NCBI GenBank assembly: GCA_903813345.2
Contig: CAIIXF020000003.1
Span: forward strand, 26,117,248-26,181,247
Length of the DNA: 64,000 nucleotides
DNA from: Owenia fusiformis
Taxonomy: Eukaryota; Annelida; Polychaeta; Sabellida; Oweniidae
Reading direction: 5' to 3'
Shown: in pieces, positions 9,164 to 21,200 of the stretch
How the letters are laid out: every line of letters begins with the position of its first letter
How positions within the stretch are numbered: the stretch's first letter is position 1
Position numbers and translations under genes: made by a program
The notes under the pieces: model-generated
Seen by the model: the letters and a program-made list of their open reading frames with translations, nothing else
Database searches by the model: none
What the model was told of the DNA's origin: nothing

Positions 9164-12100
9164 ATGAAGAGTTTTAATATTGATATATTTTGTTTGGCGT
9201 TTCTGCTATGTAGAATATCGACATCTTCAGGACAATACCAAAGAAGTAAGTTTAATATTTTGATTAACAGATACTTAAGTTATCTAGATGTAAATACTAA
9301 AATATTTGTATTCTTGAGTCTTAAACACCCCTTCCTTAGCACCACATATGGGTATACGATACTCTATTATACAATACGATTTTGATGTCGTGTTGTATAT
9401 TATAGAACATTTAATTACTAGATAAGCTAATGATAACCTAATGATCTGTATGAATTGGAATCAGTACTGTGTCCTGTGCCAGAATTGGGAACTATCATTC
9501 TGTATAAATTAGGGACGACTATTTATATACGATCGTACATTTCGAGCTTCTTAGAAAGTAACTACTATTCCATATGAATTGGAAATTGCCATTTTCACTA
9601 TATGATAAAATCATTTCCTTTATATTTCTAGCGGTTATGGACAAGGTATGCCGCACGGGGGAATCCACGCTGTATACCCAGGACGTAGCCGGAGTTATCC
9701 GTCTCACAAACGGTCTTGGGTACAGGGAGAGATACAGGTGTAGGCTGAATATACGCTCAGAGCCTGGAACAGGAATCATGTTGAGATTTAGAAGTATGAA
9801 TATAATTCCTGGTTCCGCATTTGGGAGACCATGTAACAGGGATTGGTTGCATATTCTGAATGGCGACAATGTCCGGTTAACCCGTAAGTATGATGAAGTA
9901 TTCTTGTGACCATTCTCAACACTCTTGCGGAAGTCTTCAAACTGGTTACTATTAATAGTAACCGTTATAGATCTACCTGAATTCCCTAACTTTTTTTGTA
10001 ACTCTACAGTTTAGTTGTGATACCTCAAAGTACATCTTGTGCGAAGACAATTGGTGTATATTTAACCATGGGCATTCAATCTATTGAAAGCCAATTATTT
10101 AACAAAATGCCAGTACCAATCCTGTAACTTTTGGAACACCCTATATTCAGAAGTTTCAAGAGCATTGCTATTTGTTTTTTATGTTTTAATGTTCTCTTTT
10201 TCCCGAATCTCATTTCAGCTTCCTATGGTCTCTGTGGTTCTTGGACTCCACCAAGCAGTTACGTCAGTTTTACAAACGGCATGTCACTAGACTTTTATGC
10301 TGGGGATCAGGGTATAGTCGGAACATATAGACATGGATTTGAAGTGTATTACACAATATTTACAAGTAAGTTTCAAACCAGCAACGTAAAGAATTCAATT
10401 AAAAATCTCTCGACAAATCTGATTATTTATTTCATAGTTACTTTAATTTTCAAAGGATAGATCATGTCAACATAAAACTATATTTTCGTCACCATTGGGA
10501 TCGCTAGTCGTTGGGATATCTTTCCTCGAATACGATTTTTGAACAATGAGATGACGCGCCGCGCAACGCTCAAACACCTATGATTATTTTAGCATTCACG
10601 TAGGCTTAAGGGCGATAGAAATATTTTTTGAGTAAGGGCATACCAATCAATCCATGTTTATTCATATCTCTAAGGGGGGACAGGGTTCGGAGAAACCGTG
10701 TCTATAATGTTATGTGTATTGAGAAGACATAACCAACAACGTGTAGCATTCGGAAGTTAGCCGGGTGAAAATTCGAACATACAAAAGTGGCAAGCCAAGA
10801 GACGTCTGTCATCCCTAAGCTCAGAGGTTTTCCTACCCTGCGCGCAGAGTCTAGTTATACACTACTTTGAAGACGTCGCATGTTCTCTTTTAAGAAGTGA
10901 AGTCGAACGAATACAAAGGGTAGGGTTTCCCCCCTCTTCTTCATCTTTTCATACCGATTCTGCGGTTGCTGCCATCTTTATGTTGGTCCAAAACGTATGA
11001 TTTTCAACTAATAGTTGAGATTTTTATTTTAGTCTCTCCTGGACATTGCAACACAACAAGATACTCGTATAGATGTCTTGGAAATTACCAATGTATCTCA
11101 CCACGGTTGCGATGCGATGGTCTTTACAACTGCATGGATTTGTCTGACGAGAGCAGCAACTATGCACGATGCTCTAGATGTGAGATTTGTTTTAATATAG
11201 GCCTATGTTTTTGATACGTTGTAAATTTTAGTTTGTAGTACTGGGATGACTTGTACACAATTTTACGTAAAATTAACAAAATAAAAACATTTATTTTCTT
11301 CCTATATGACATAACATTCATGATGACGGTAAATCCAATAATTATTTCTATATGAAGTTTTGTAACGACCCCGTGGATATCATTTATTGAACTCTTCAAC
11401 TCTTCAATTGAACAGTTGGGGGTGGGAGCAGAGCTGGTTAAAGCCCATAATGTCAGATGCCCTATGTTCTCATCTACCCCCCCCCCCGCCCAACCGTTGA
11501 TGTAATTATCTATAGCTTAGCCATTTAAGGGTTAAGAACATCACAGTTGGTAGCCAGTCTGCTCGTTTTTATTCTTTTTTGTTTGGTCTGTTTTAGGGAC
11601 GGGTGGTGCAATTGCAGGACTGGTCTTTGGAATACTGGCGGCCATTGCTGCCATAATTATCACCGTTGTATGTTGCTGTAGATCTCGTGGTCGCAACAAA
11701 AATATGACAAGTGTAAGAATTATTTCCTGATATCTAATAATAAATTACCACCTTTAAAACTTGTTTCATGACACGGACCATCACTCACTCTTTTACGAGC
11801 AAACTATTACAACATATATCATACTTTAAAAAGCATACTTTCAATCCATGAATGATTGCTCTAAGAGTGTGAGTCGAATCGGTTAATGCCTAAAACAATA
11901 TCATCACGAGCAAGAATCGAATCGGTTAATGCCTAGAACAATATCATCACGAGCAAGAGTCGAATCGGTTAATGCCTAGAACAATATCATCACGAGCAAG
12001 GGTCGAATCGGTAAATGCCTACAACAATATCATCACGACTCACGAGCAAGAGTCGAATCGGTTAATGCCTAGAACAATTTCATCACGAGCAAGGGTCGAA

Positions 12101-12527
12101 TCGGTTAATGCCTAAAACAATATCATCACGAGCAAGAGTCGAATCGGTTTAACGCCTAAAACAATATCATCACCTATTAGATTGATTTAACCTATACGTA
12201 ACGTAGACCTTGCAGATATAAAACGTTCAAATACTTTATTTTTTACAGAACTCTACAGTAGCAACTACAAACTCAAGTCATCACATGCCTACATATCATC
12301 CCGGTTATTCCGTACAGCAGACTACAACCACGTCAGTTAACTATCCCACTGGAGCCGTAGCACAAGATTTCACTCCAGCTCCGCCCGCTTATGCCACGAT
12401 CGTTGAACCAAATGACTATACTAATCCAGCAAATGCTACAAGTGCTCCAAATACAAGGCCAAATGCCACGCATGGGTATGACAATATTGCATCACCTCTA
12501 CCAACAAAAACAATGTTGCCCCAATAG
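9164..12527 (+). CDS. CUB-LDLa single-pass membrane protein (receptor-like), 6 exons
   Basis: Exons: 9,164-9,245 (signal peptide MKSFNIDIFCLAFLLCR), 9,632-9,883 and 10,219-10,365 (CUB), 11,033-11,179 (LDL receptor class A), 11,597-11,712 (transmembrane), 12,249-12,527 (tail, TAG stop). The lengths sum to 1,023 nt, exactly 341 codons with the stop, and all phases join. The CUB domain shows CRLNI, WLHILNGD and GLCGSW blocks. The LDLa domain has CDGLYNCMDLSDES, the acidic calcium-binding signature. The helix is about IAGLVFGILAAIAAIIITVV, followed by CCC and basic residues, so the N-terminus is extracellular. The roughly 100-residue tail is Pro/Thr/Asn-rich with a PPAY motif, a possible WW-domain ligand. 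Ligand and signalling role are unknown. An orphan scavenger or co-receptor of the neuropilin/tolloid-like type is possible. AATAAA at 12,547 is a likely polyadenylation signal. Confidence 0.85.
9632..10365 (+). CDS. CUB domain of the receptor-like gene (exons 2 and 3)
   Basis: Exon 2 is 9,632-9,883 (acceptor TTTCTAG, donor GTAAGT, phase 1 to 1). Exon 3 is 10,219-10,365 (acceptor ATTTCAG, donor GTAAGT, phase 1 to 1). Together they give about 130 residues. The four-cysteine CUB pattern is visible: CRTG near the start, YRCRLNI, GRPCNRDW and YGLCGSW. The core ends with HGFEVYYTIF, the usual final strand. Confidence 0.82.
10834..10922 (-). mobile_element. TACCCT-family short element (copy 1), intron 3 of receptor-like gene
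   Basis: It starts TACCCTGCGCGCAGAGTCTA and ends AACGAATACAAAGGGTA. Flanks AGGTTTTCC and GGGTTTCCC are imperfect 9-bp repeats. It is the reverse orientation of the copies at 26,110 and 29,827. See the finding on this family. Confidence 0.75.
11033..11179 (+). CDS. LDL receptor class A domain exon (exon 4)
   Basis: The acceptor is TTTTATTTTAG, the donor is GTGAGA at 11,180, and the exon is phase 1 to 1. Six cysteines in LDLa spacing end in CDGLYNCMDLSDES, whose acidic residues bind calcium in the family. A single symmetrical exon of this kind is a classic shuffled module. Confidence 0.88.
11872..12173. repeat. 43-bp minisatellite, 7 units, in intron 5 of receptor-like gene
   Basis: The unit is AGTCGAATCGGTTAATGCCT followed by AGAACAATATCATCACGAGCAAG. 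Seven copies are nearly identical. The fourth carries a 7-bp insertion (ACTCACG) and the last loses its end. Confidence 0.92.
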
Positions 12528-12546
12528 AGAATATTTGGTCATTGTA

Positions 12547-12552
12547 AATAAA
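12547..12552 (+). terminator. Polyadenylation signal of the receptor-like gene
   Basis: AATAAA lies 20 nt after the TAG stop codon at 12,525-12,527. This would give a very short 3' UTR. Confidence 0.45.
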
Positions 12553-13238
12553 CGATGAAGCAATTGCATCAAATGTTGAACCCAATGTCGGGCTATGTAG
12601 TGCTGGAGATACTGAGATAAGTTGCATTTGCAAAGAGCACTGTACAACATTGGTTGCGAATATATATGACATTGAGTGAGAAAAAACTTTTGTCAAAAAG
12701 GAATCCCCTGAATTACACAACCAATAAATGAACCTCACCGCCGGTCATCAGGTTTCACACATTGGCAGTGATGAAAAACTGGATACCTAGATGCAATTAG
12801 ACGGAATGCGGCCCATTCTATAAAAACTCCGCACTTTTTCGAACTTATAAATATGTACATACTAGTATGCGTTTTTTCTTTTATCGGTTTGTAAATATAT
12901 AGGTTGTATTCAGTTGTATTGGAACTATATTAAGTAGATATTCAATTGTGTACTTGAGCAGCACCAATCGAATGAGACACGCATGATTCAACATAAGGGC
13001 CTTATTTGGGATCTTGGCTGCGCCCCTCATCTGATGTAGCAAATCTAAGAAATTTCGATGAAATATTAACAATATTGTTGAAATTTAAGCAAATTTGGCG
13101 AAATTAAAGCATATTTGGCACAGATCGAGCTTTCGAATTTTCACCGTTATTTGGCTCCGATAATATTTTGGCGAAATATTTGAACCCCTGCCAAACCTGG
13201 CCACTGATGAAGCCGAGGTAAAAATGATTAGGCGAGGC

Positions 13239-13744
13239 TAACACCCCAGTCACATTTGTCGCACGGCGGCCGCAAGTCGACCGCAAGTCGACCGCAGATC
13301 AATTAAATCGGTGAATTTCTGCGGCGAGCGTAGAAAAACTACGCTCGCCTTGCGGCCTCCGTACGGCGTATGCAGATTTTTACAGGCCGCAGGGAAGGCG
13401 TAGAAATTATAACTCGGAGTTATAATTTTTGTTCATTTCTGAGGTCGCCGTAGAAATTAACTGGCTCAACAAGATTGAATCATTATTTGTCAATGTTTCA
13501 CGATCATTTTTTATTTGATATTACATCCTAGCACTATAAATAACATTTATAAGTTGTCCCGATGTAAATAAAATGAAAAAAGTATTATTTATCAACAGAA
13601 ATTTAAAATTCACCGTGCGGCTGCCGTGGGAAATGTGACTGCAAAAGTATGAGAGCGCAGAAATTCTGCGGCGAGCGTAGAAAAGCTACTGGCTGCAGAA
13701 ATGATAGACGCAAGGTCGCCGTAGGAAATGTGACTGGGGTGTTA
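13239..13744. mobile_element. MITE, about 0.5 kb, ACACCCCAGTCACATTT ends, TA target duplication
   Basis: The left end TA|ACACCCCAGTCACATTT at 13,239 and right end AAATGTGACTGGGGTGT|TA at 13,744 are perfect inverted repeats of 17 bp with TA flanks. The interior is unusually GC-rich for this window and repeats the word GCGGCGAGCGTAGAAAA. It has no coding capacity. The TA duplication points to Tc1/mariner-type mobilisation. Confidence 0.85.
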
Positions 13745-15243
13745 AGGAGGTATTTACGTACTATATCTGGACTTATCTCCACAGTTTTAATGAAAAGAAC
13801 TGGCTTCGTCCATGAATATCGTATATGAGATTTGCAGAGATAACACAAAATACTTCGGCAATCAACATTAGTGATAACCTATTCTGACCTGCCATCTATG
13901 TTTTATTTATACAAGTGTGCATTATCAAACTCGCTATTAATTGAATGTCGCCATATTTTGTTCTCATGATGACTCTATAGCTAGCTTCTTTCAAGATTTC
14001 TAGTTGAAGGTAGAAAGATTTGATGGGTATCATCATGATCACCTACTCTATCTTCCGTAAGCATTTGATGCTAATTCTTTACTAGCATCAAATGACTTGT
14101 TGTCTCCTTCTAGTGATAAGTCATGATCATGACCAAAACTATTTTTGGCACGATTCGGATAAACAGGGGCTTTCAAGAGATCTTTTGAAAGCCCATGGGA
14201 TAACTAATTTGAAAATAAAACTACATGTATCTCGTATAATAATAATTAAAATCTAATTGTGTCGTTTAAATTAATGAGTTTATTTATTTGTAATTACCTT
14301 GAGGGGTAAAATGAATCGAATTTGTATTTTGAAATTTTGTTTTGTATTTTATAGAAAGTGCTCGGTCCAAGTTTTCAAAATTCAAACTTCCCAGGTTTGG
14401 ACCATACTGTATAAGTGGTATTTAATCCGAGTAGTTAAATTGCCGAATGGTAAAATTTTATCATTATCCTAATTTAATAATGACAGGAAACATTCCATTG
14501 GATAACATTGTGAAATTAATATTTCCGACGTTTAATTTTCCGAACCTGGAAAAAATCAGGCAATAGGCAACTTAAATGATTAGGCAAAATTACCATGTAT
14601 ACAGTATCATACACTGTGTCTTATATGTAAACTAAATTAGTTTAGATGTAAATGGATATACTTCTGTTCATTACCTGATCTGAATAAATATTTAAACGTG
14701 TCATTATTACAAGTTCCTTGCTGTTTAATATACAAACAACATAATTTTCAATAAAATATGGGATAAAAAAGTTTTCACCATATACCAATGTATAGTTTAC
14801 TGAGAACATTTTATTTGGGCTTCAGAGATAACCTGCAATATTGCCATCGATATTTTGAGTTTCATTTGTTTATTTTACATAAAATGCACTTTGTTTGTAA
14901 GTAGGGTAGTTATCTTTACACGGTGCCATGTTAAAACCCTACAAGACAATGGCTTGTCTTTTCAAGGGGGTTGTTATCGAATATTATTATTATCTCTTGA
15001 TTAAAACTCTTCTAATGATACATGTATAAAAATAATAGAGTTTCGAATTAGCGGGTAGTGTATAACTTTAAGAAACTGGCAACCACTCAGTGAGGACACG
15101 ACTTATGTCACTATTGGAGGCAGCGATTGCCACCATTTTAGAAAAGACATTGTAACTCGGGCATTAGGCAAACTTAAATCGGAGAAATTGACTCAGGATT
15201 TTGCCTAACATTGGAAGAGACGAAAAAGATCTGAATCCCAACC
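13745..15243. other. Intergenic, upstream of the giant lectin gene
   Basis: AT-rich with no exon. Two diverged direct repeats (about 14,510-14,580 and 15,352-15,430) share TTAATTTTCCGAA and GGCAATAGGCAA words and straddle the first exon of the lectin gene. The gene's promoter should be here, but I could not point to a TATA box or other core element with confidence. Confidence 0.4.
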
Positions 15244-15289
15244 ATGCAGTTATTACAGTGCTTGGTTACAGTATGCCTGGCTGCTTCAG
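15244..15289 (+). CDS. Lectin gene exon 1: signal peptide
   Basis: ATG CAG TTA... encodes [15 protein letters not shown] and ends with G| before GTAGTA at 15,290 (phase 1). It joins the CTLD1 exon at 32,573 (also phase 1) to give ...[14 protein letters not shown], a sensible cleavage region. The intervening intron is 17.3 kb. The assignment depends on phase and on the absence of any other signal-peptide exon before 32.5 kb. Confidence 0.6.
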
Positions 15290-18200
15290 GTAGTAAACTA
15301 AATATTTATTAATTTTAAATGCAATTAAATTTATTAATTGGTGATTTACCTTCATGACCCCACATTTAATTTTCCGAATCTAGCAGAAATTAGGCAATAG
15401 GCAATTTAGGCAAACTACCACTCATATAGTATAAGTCATGTTAACAAAGAGAAGTTATTCCCAAAGAACAAGTTTAATACATTTGTCAAATATAACATTT
15501 GCTATACAGTACAAGTATGAATGAACATTTTAAATTTAATATGAAGATCTCTGCTTATGGCCAGAATCATGCAGGATTGGATGTGAAACAATATAGTACA
15601 ATATAGTACTATGTGTTACGCGGTAAACACGAATATGGCATATTCCGCAACGAATATGGCATATTCACTTGCGGTGCATGACAGATTCACCTGCGGTATA
15701 TGGCATACACACTAACCAATGAGAACGTGATACGGAAGTACGCAATTGTCAATTGCATAGATTGAACGAACAAGTAAAACGTTATAAATTATTATAATGA
15801 TTACTGAATCAACAGTACTGTCTATCGAATATAATAACTTAGCAGAAGTTTCAGTCACCAATCTCGCGTAATAAACTTTCTCAATCAATACAGGATTCAT
15901 ATATTAGTACTCGACGCACTAACTATATTGGTAATCCAGCGTAGTTTTACATTTAGAGTCGAATCTCGCAACCAATCAAATCAAGGCTTTCTGTATCACG
16001 TTTTCAACTGCGGTATATGTCATATTCACCTGCGGTATATGGCATATTCCGCAAGTGAGTATGACATATTCCGCAGGTGAGTATCGGGTATTCACTGAAA
16101 TCAATGTATCGCATATTCACTGCGGAATATCGCATATTCACCTGCGGAATATGCCATATACCGCAGGTGAGTATGGCATATTCACCCGTATCACAAATAC
16201 CGCGCAACCATGAATGTATGCCATATACCGCGTAACACTATGTTCAGATTATAAGCAACGTGTTGTGCTCAATAATCGAACCCATATCGATTGAATGGAA
16301 AATATGCTGTCCGATGCTGTGCCCAAAAATATGGACCACTTTTGTGGAATGACCTTGACGATGTAATGAAAAATACTAGATACACGTCGCACGAAACTGG
16401 GGACAATTAGCGTAACATTATGGCGTCAAAAAAACAAAACAAAACAATGAGCAGTATAGGGCGCAAACAGCCTTACAACGTCAAAAACGACAAGCGTCAC
16501 ATTTTTTCAAGTTTACTCAACCTAAAAATAAAATACTTTATCCTTATCTAATCATTACAAAATTCACAGGGTAGCAAGATCTCGAGGACAGTATTTCTAA
16601 AATCCATTTGGGGCGTTAGTAAAAATTGATATGTATGGAATTTGTGGTACAAAATCGATGCGTCACATTTTTTTCAAGTCTCGAAAACCAGCTCTTATTT
16701 TAATATTATTTGCAAAATAAACAAACTGGTTATTGTTTTGTAAATTTCGCCATGACAATATTGTGCAGTTAATTTTTCTTTCAAATCAGACATAAATTAG
16801 AAGGTTAAATGAAGGTAAACTTATTCCTCGTCCCATTTGCCTTCAAAACCTTACACAATTTTGAAATTTTTAAAAGCGTTCGTTTTAAGATAATTTGAAC
16901 TGTAGCCGTCAAGCAATTGTGACGTCATAAATGCACATGTTCGATTGAATAAAATGTGAAATTTTAGTGGGATTTTGATCATTATTTCAAAAGTTATCCC
17001 AATTTCAACGAGCCCCGTAAGCGCAAAGTGTTACGTCTTACAGCGTATTTGACGATGTCGGGGTATATTTAACTTTAATAATATGTAGGATCCCATCAAA
17101 ATTTTGAAGGAAAAATAATTTCACTGAAATGGAAATAAAAAATACTTCAAAAAGATATATAAAACACATAGTTAGCTTTTTAAATGAGGCAGAGGTTAAC
17201 GCTCAAAGCTGAGATCAGCCCGCATTTCCCGAATTGTCCCCAGGTCCTTGCACGTCATATGAATCTCTTTGCACTTTTAAATGCTATTTTATCAACATAT
17301 CAGGTCGTTCAATAAGTTCATGCAAAAACATTCTCATTTTTTCATGTTTTCCTTGAAACTTTCACAAATCATAGAAACAATACCTACTCATTGAAAAACA
17401 AAAAAATAAATTGCCCTTGATATATGCTGGTATATGCCTTGTGGTGTCTCTGTATGTAACATGAAGCTTTTATGTAAATACTTTTTATAGTAATAAATAA
17501 ATGAATAAATAGATAATAAATATTATGTTGTATTTATTGTAGTTATTGTAAACTCATTTTAACATTTTATTTTTTGTAAATAGAGGTTATTTAATGGGAG
17601 GGATGGAATATGGATTTTATTCCGAGGGAAAATATGATATTGGCCAAGGAAAATATCATATTGACCGAGGGCGATAGCCCGAGTGTCAATATGATATTTT
17701 CTGAGGCCAATATCATATTTTCTCAAGGAATAAATCCATATTCCATCACGACCATCAATAACCTATTTATTTCATAATATATTTTTTTCAATTTTTGTAT
17801 GTCATCATCCAATGATTGTGACATAAAATTATACAATTTATCATATAACATTTTCAACTTTTATTATCAAGTTTTACTTAAAAATATAAATAATTTATAA
17901 CAATAAAATGGCTCATAATATGGCAAAATAAACACAATATCATGAAACGTCTTAATGACCTTTGTCACAGTAATAGACGTAAACTAGATGATAATAATTT
18001 CAATAATTTCAATTTTCCAAACGATTTTTTTACTTCCTGTAGATATGTGCTAGACGAAAAGCGTAAAACTCAAGAGAAATTACCGGGAATATTTCTGATA
18101 CGGGATCTGATACGGGATTTTTGCTGATACGGGATCCAATACGGGATCTGATACGGGATTTTGGCTGATACGGGATCTGATACGGGATTTTTCAAATAAC

Positions 18201-21200
18201 ACTTTTATTCCCTGTTATTTTCCCAGGGAAAACATGTTATTATGGAATAATTAAACTATATTTCCTGATTAAGTAAATGTTATATTATATCCGATATAGA
18301 CCTCGGTGGGAGACATATTATCTACCTATAATTCGTTGAAATAAAGCATTTGTATTATATCTCCCTTACATTTGTCTAAGTATGTGATGTAGAGTTTTAT
18401 ACCATGTTCAGAGCAACATCAGGTATATAATAGGGAAATATTGATATCATCCTTGTGATATCACAACGAGAAACACTATATAATAAACATCAATACGACG
18501 AGATAATAGATTTATTATCCAAATTGAATAATAACTGATAAGATCGGGTACTGTTGAATAATATTCTGCCCGGGATTTGTTATTAATCATATAGAAATGT
18601 CTTATCCGAACAGCTTACATGTACGTATTATCCGTTGCGGCCATTAACAATTTTACATATCTAATTAGCTAAGTAAATAAACATGCGTCGACACAGTCGC
18701 AGTTGACTATGAAAAGTTCAATCATCAATCTTATTTTTATTTTCTTGATTTAAAGATTTAATATGTTTAAAAAAGAAAATGTTTGATTTTTAAGTTCAAC
18801 CTTTAATTCTTATTATCAAGAACGCGCATGCAAATTCGCCAATCATGTACATTGTTTGCAGTCTGCGCAATTTAATGTAAATCATTGTACATTTTTCGAT
18901 ATACTGTAATACTATTCATTATTTGTAAAATTGAACCGAATATAATCTAAAATTAATCAGCTTTAAATACAATGATTATATGTCATAAAAGTTGCCTTAA
19001 AACAATACAATTCGTGCGTTTGTAAATGCTCTAAAGCCCCGCTAGTATATGAACGAATCCTAAATAGAAATGAGTAAAATTCGTTCCCATTAGTGCGTAC
19101 ACGTTCTACACCGAGACTTCTCCTTTAAATCAAATCAGTCCACTAGTATGAGTTAAGAATGGACAGAGGGACGGATGGCTTCATTCAATGGGATAATTAA
19201 GATATTTCAAAACCAGTGTCATTCTTCTATGCATACATCACTCCAATCATAATGTAACAACCCTGGCTTATATGTAACAGTGGAGTGATCAATAAAATGT
19301 TATAAAAGGAAGGAATACCTCTTGTGTTATGCCTAATTAACGAAAATACATAATAAGTATGGTAAGGTTAAAATAATGTATTTTATTTCACATGATTATT
19401 ATTATTAGATTAAAAGGTGTTAGCAATAATTGTATTTATTAATGTAAACAAGTGGTTATCCTTTATGGATATCACCTGATGAAAAATAATCCCTGATATA
19501 TATGTCAAGTATCAAATGAATAAAAGTACAACATAAGTCATCCTTTATGGATAGACTTATATGGAAATGAATGGATCCAAGTTGAAATGATATCCTTTAT
19601 GGATTTACATAACATAATCAAGTAGTTATAATTCGTAATAGATGTACATAACTAGGTCAAGTAATTGTCATCACTAATGGGTGAACACAAATGAATGAAG
19701 TAGTTGTCATCCTTAATGGATGAATGTAAAAGAGGCTAAGAACATGTCATCCTTAATGGATGAACAAAAGTGGACTAGGATTAAGTGTTTCTCGTTCTTG
19801 AAGGATGATTGTAAAATGACTAAGTAGTTATCATCCTTAATGGATGAATGTAAAAGGGTAAGTGCATGTCATCCTTAATGGATGAATGTAAAAGGGCTAA
19901 GTGCATGTCATCCTTAATGGATGAAGGTAAAGTTACTAAGTACATGTTACTCCTAATGGATGAGCATAGGTGGACTATGTACATGTCATCCTTAATGGAT
20001 GATCATAAGTGGACTATGTACATGTCATCCTTAATGGATGATCTCTAATGAATGAACATAAGTACATGTGACATGAACGAACATAAGTACATGTGAAATG
20101 AACGAAGTAAAATAATCACTAGTGATAATAGCGGTTTAAAATATGTGTGTTCTACAGTATGATATGATCATGTTGAACTAAATATGTACAGAAATTGTTA
20201 TGTTTGAGTAGAAACTAAACCATTTATATTGAAGTTTCTTAAAAGTAAAAGTTTTCTCAAAATGTGTCCAATAAGAAATTGTGGTAAAGGAGTGATATTA
20301 ATTTTCCCAATAGATGTCCAGTAAAAATGGCCGAGAGAAATGTTGTAATAAATTATCCAATAGATGGCCAGTAAAAATGGCGGGAATTTGAAATTATACC
20401 AAATATTTCCCTTGTTAAAGAGCTTATAGAAATGGCGGTAATTTGAAATGACACTAGATTTTACCCAATAAACGGCTAACAAAAATGGCGGGAACTTGAA
20501 ATGGTCCCAGATTTTACCCAGTGAATGGCTTACAAAAATGGCGGGAACTTGAAATGGTCCCAGATTTTACCCAGTGAATGGCTTGCAAAAATGGCGGGAA
20601 CTTGAAATGGTCCCAGATTTTACCCAGTAAATGGCTTACAAAAATGGCGGGAAAATGAAATGGTCCCAAATTTTCAAAGAATTAAAAATGCCATAATAAT
20701 TCAGTTACCATAAAACGTGGCTGATGAAAGTGGTCAATAACACCTTAGGAATATGACATATTACCATCCCTGTTTACTCAATAACAATTGTAAATGTTAG
20801 ATGAACGTTTTCCCTTTTCAAAAATATGAGTAATTTTCCATCCCAAAACGGTGAATTCCCATGTCTAATGTGAAAGGATTTCCAACCAAAACATGAGGGT
20901 TTTATCTATAAAATGTACCCATAATGAAGGAATTTATCCACAAAAACACAACTCAACTCACTGCAAGGAATTTCTCCCCAAAAATTATAAGGCTTTTACC
21001 CATAAGCTTTTGAAATAATACGTCCATAAAAACAGTAAAGATTTGTACCCTCAAACATGATTGACAAAGCAGGTAAAGTTTTCCCGCCAAAAAGGTGTAA
21101 TTGCCCGCCAAAGGGTAGTATTTTCCCGCCAAAAACCATAATTACCCGCCAAAAGGCATAATTACCCGCCAGAAGGCATAATAAAACATAGGCTTGAAAT

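Noticed and set aside
11872-12173. CRISPR-like array (43-bp repeats), and similar arrays at 31.6 and 34.6 kb
   Set aside because: There are no unique spacers; units are directly adjacent tandem repeats in introns of animal genes.
13239-13744. CpG-island-like promoter for the lectin gene
   Set aside because: The GC-rich patch is bounded by perfect inverted repeats with TA flanks and is a MITE, 1.5 kb from the first exon.
17942-18127. 61-codon frame inside foldback copy 1
   Set aside because: Deleted in copy 2, AT-driven composition, no recognisable product.
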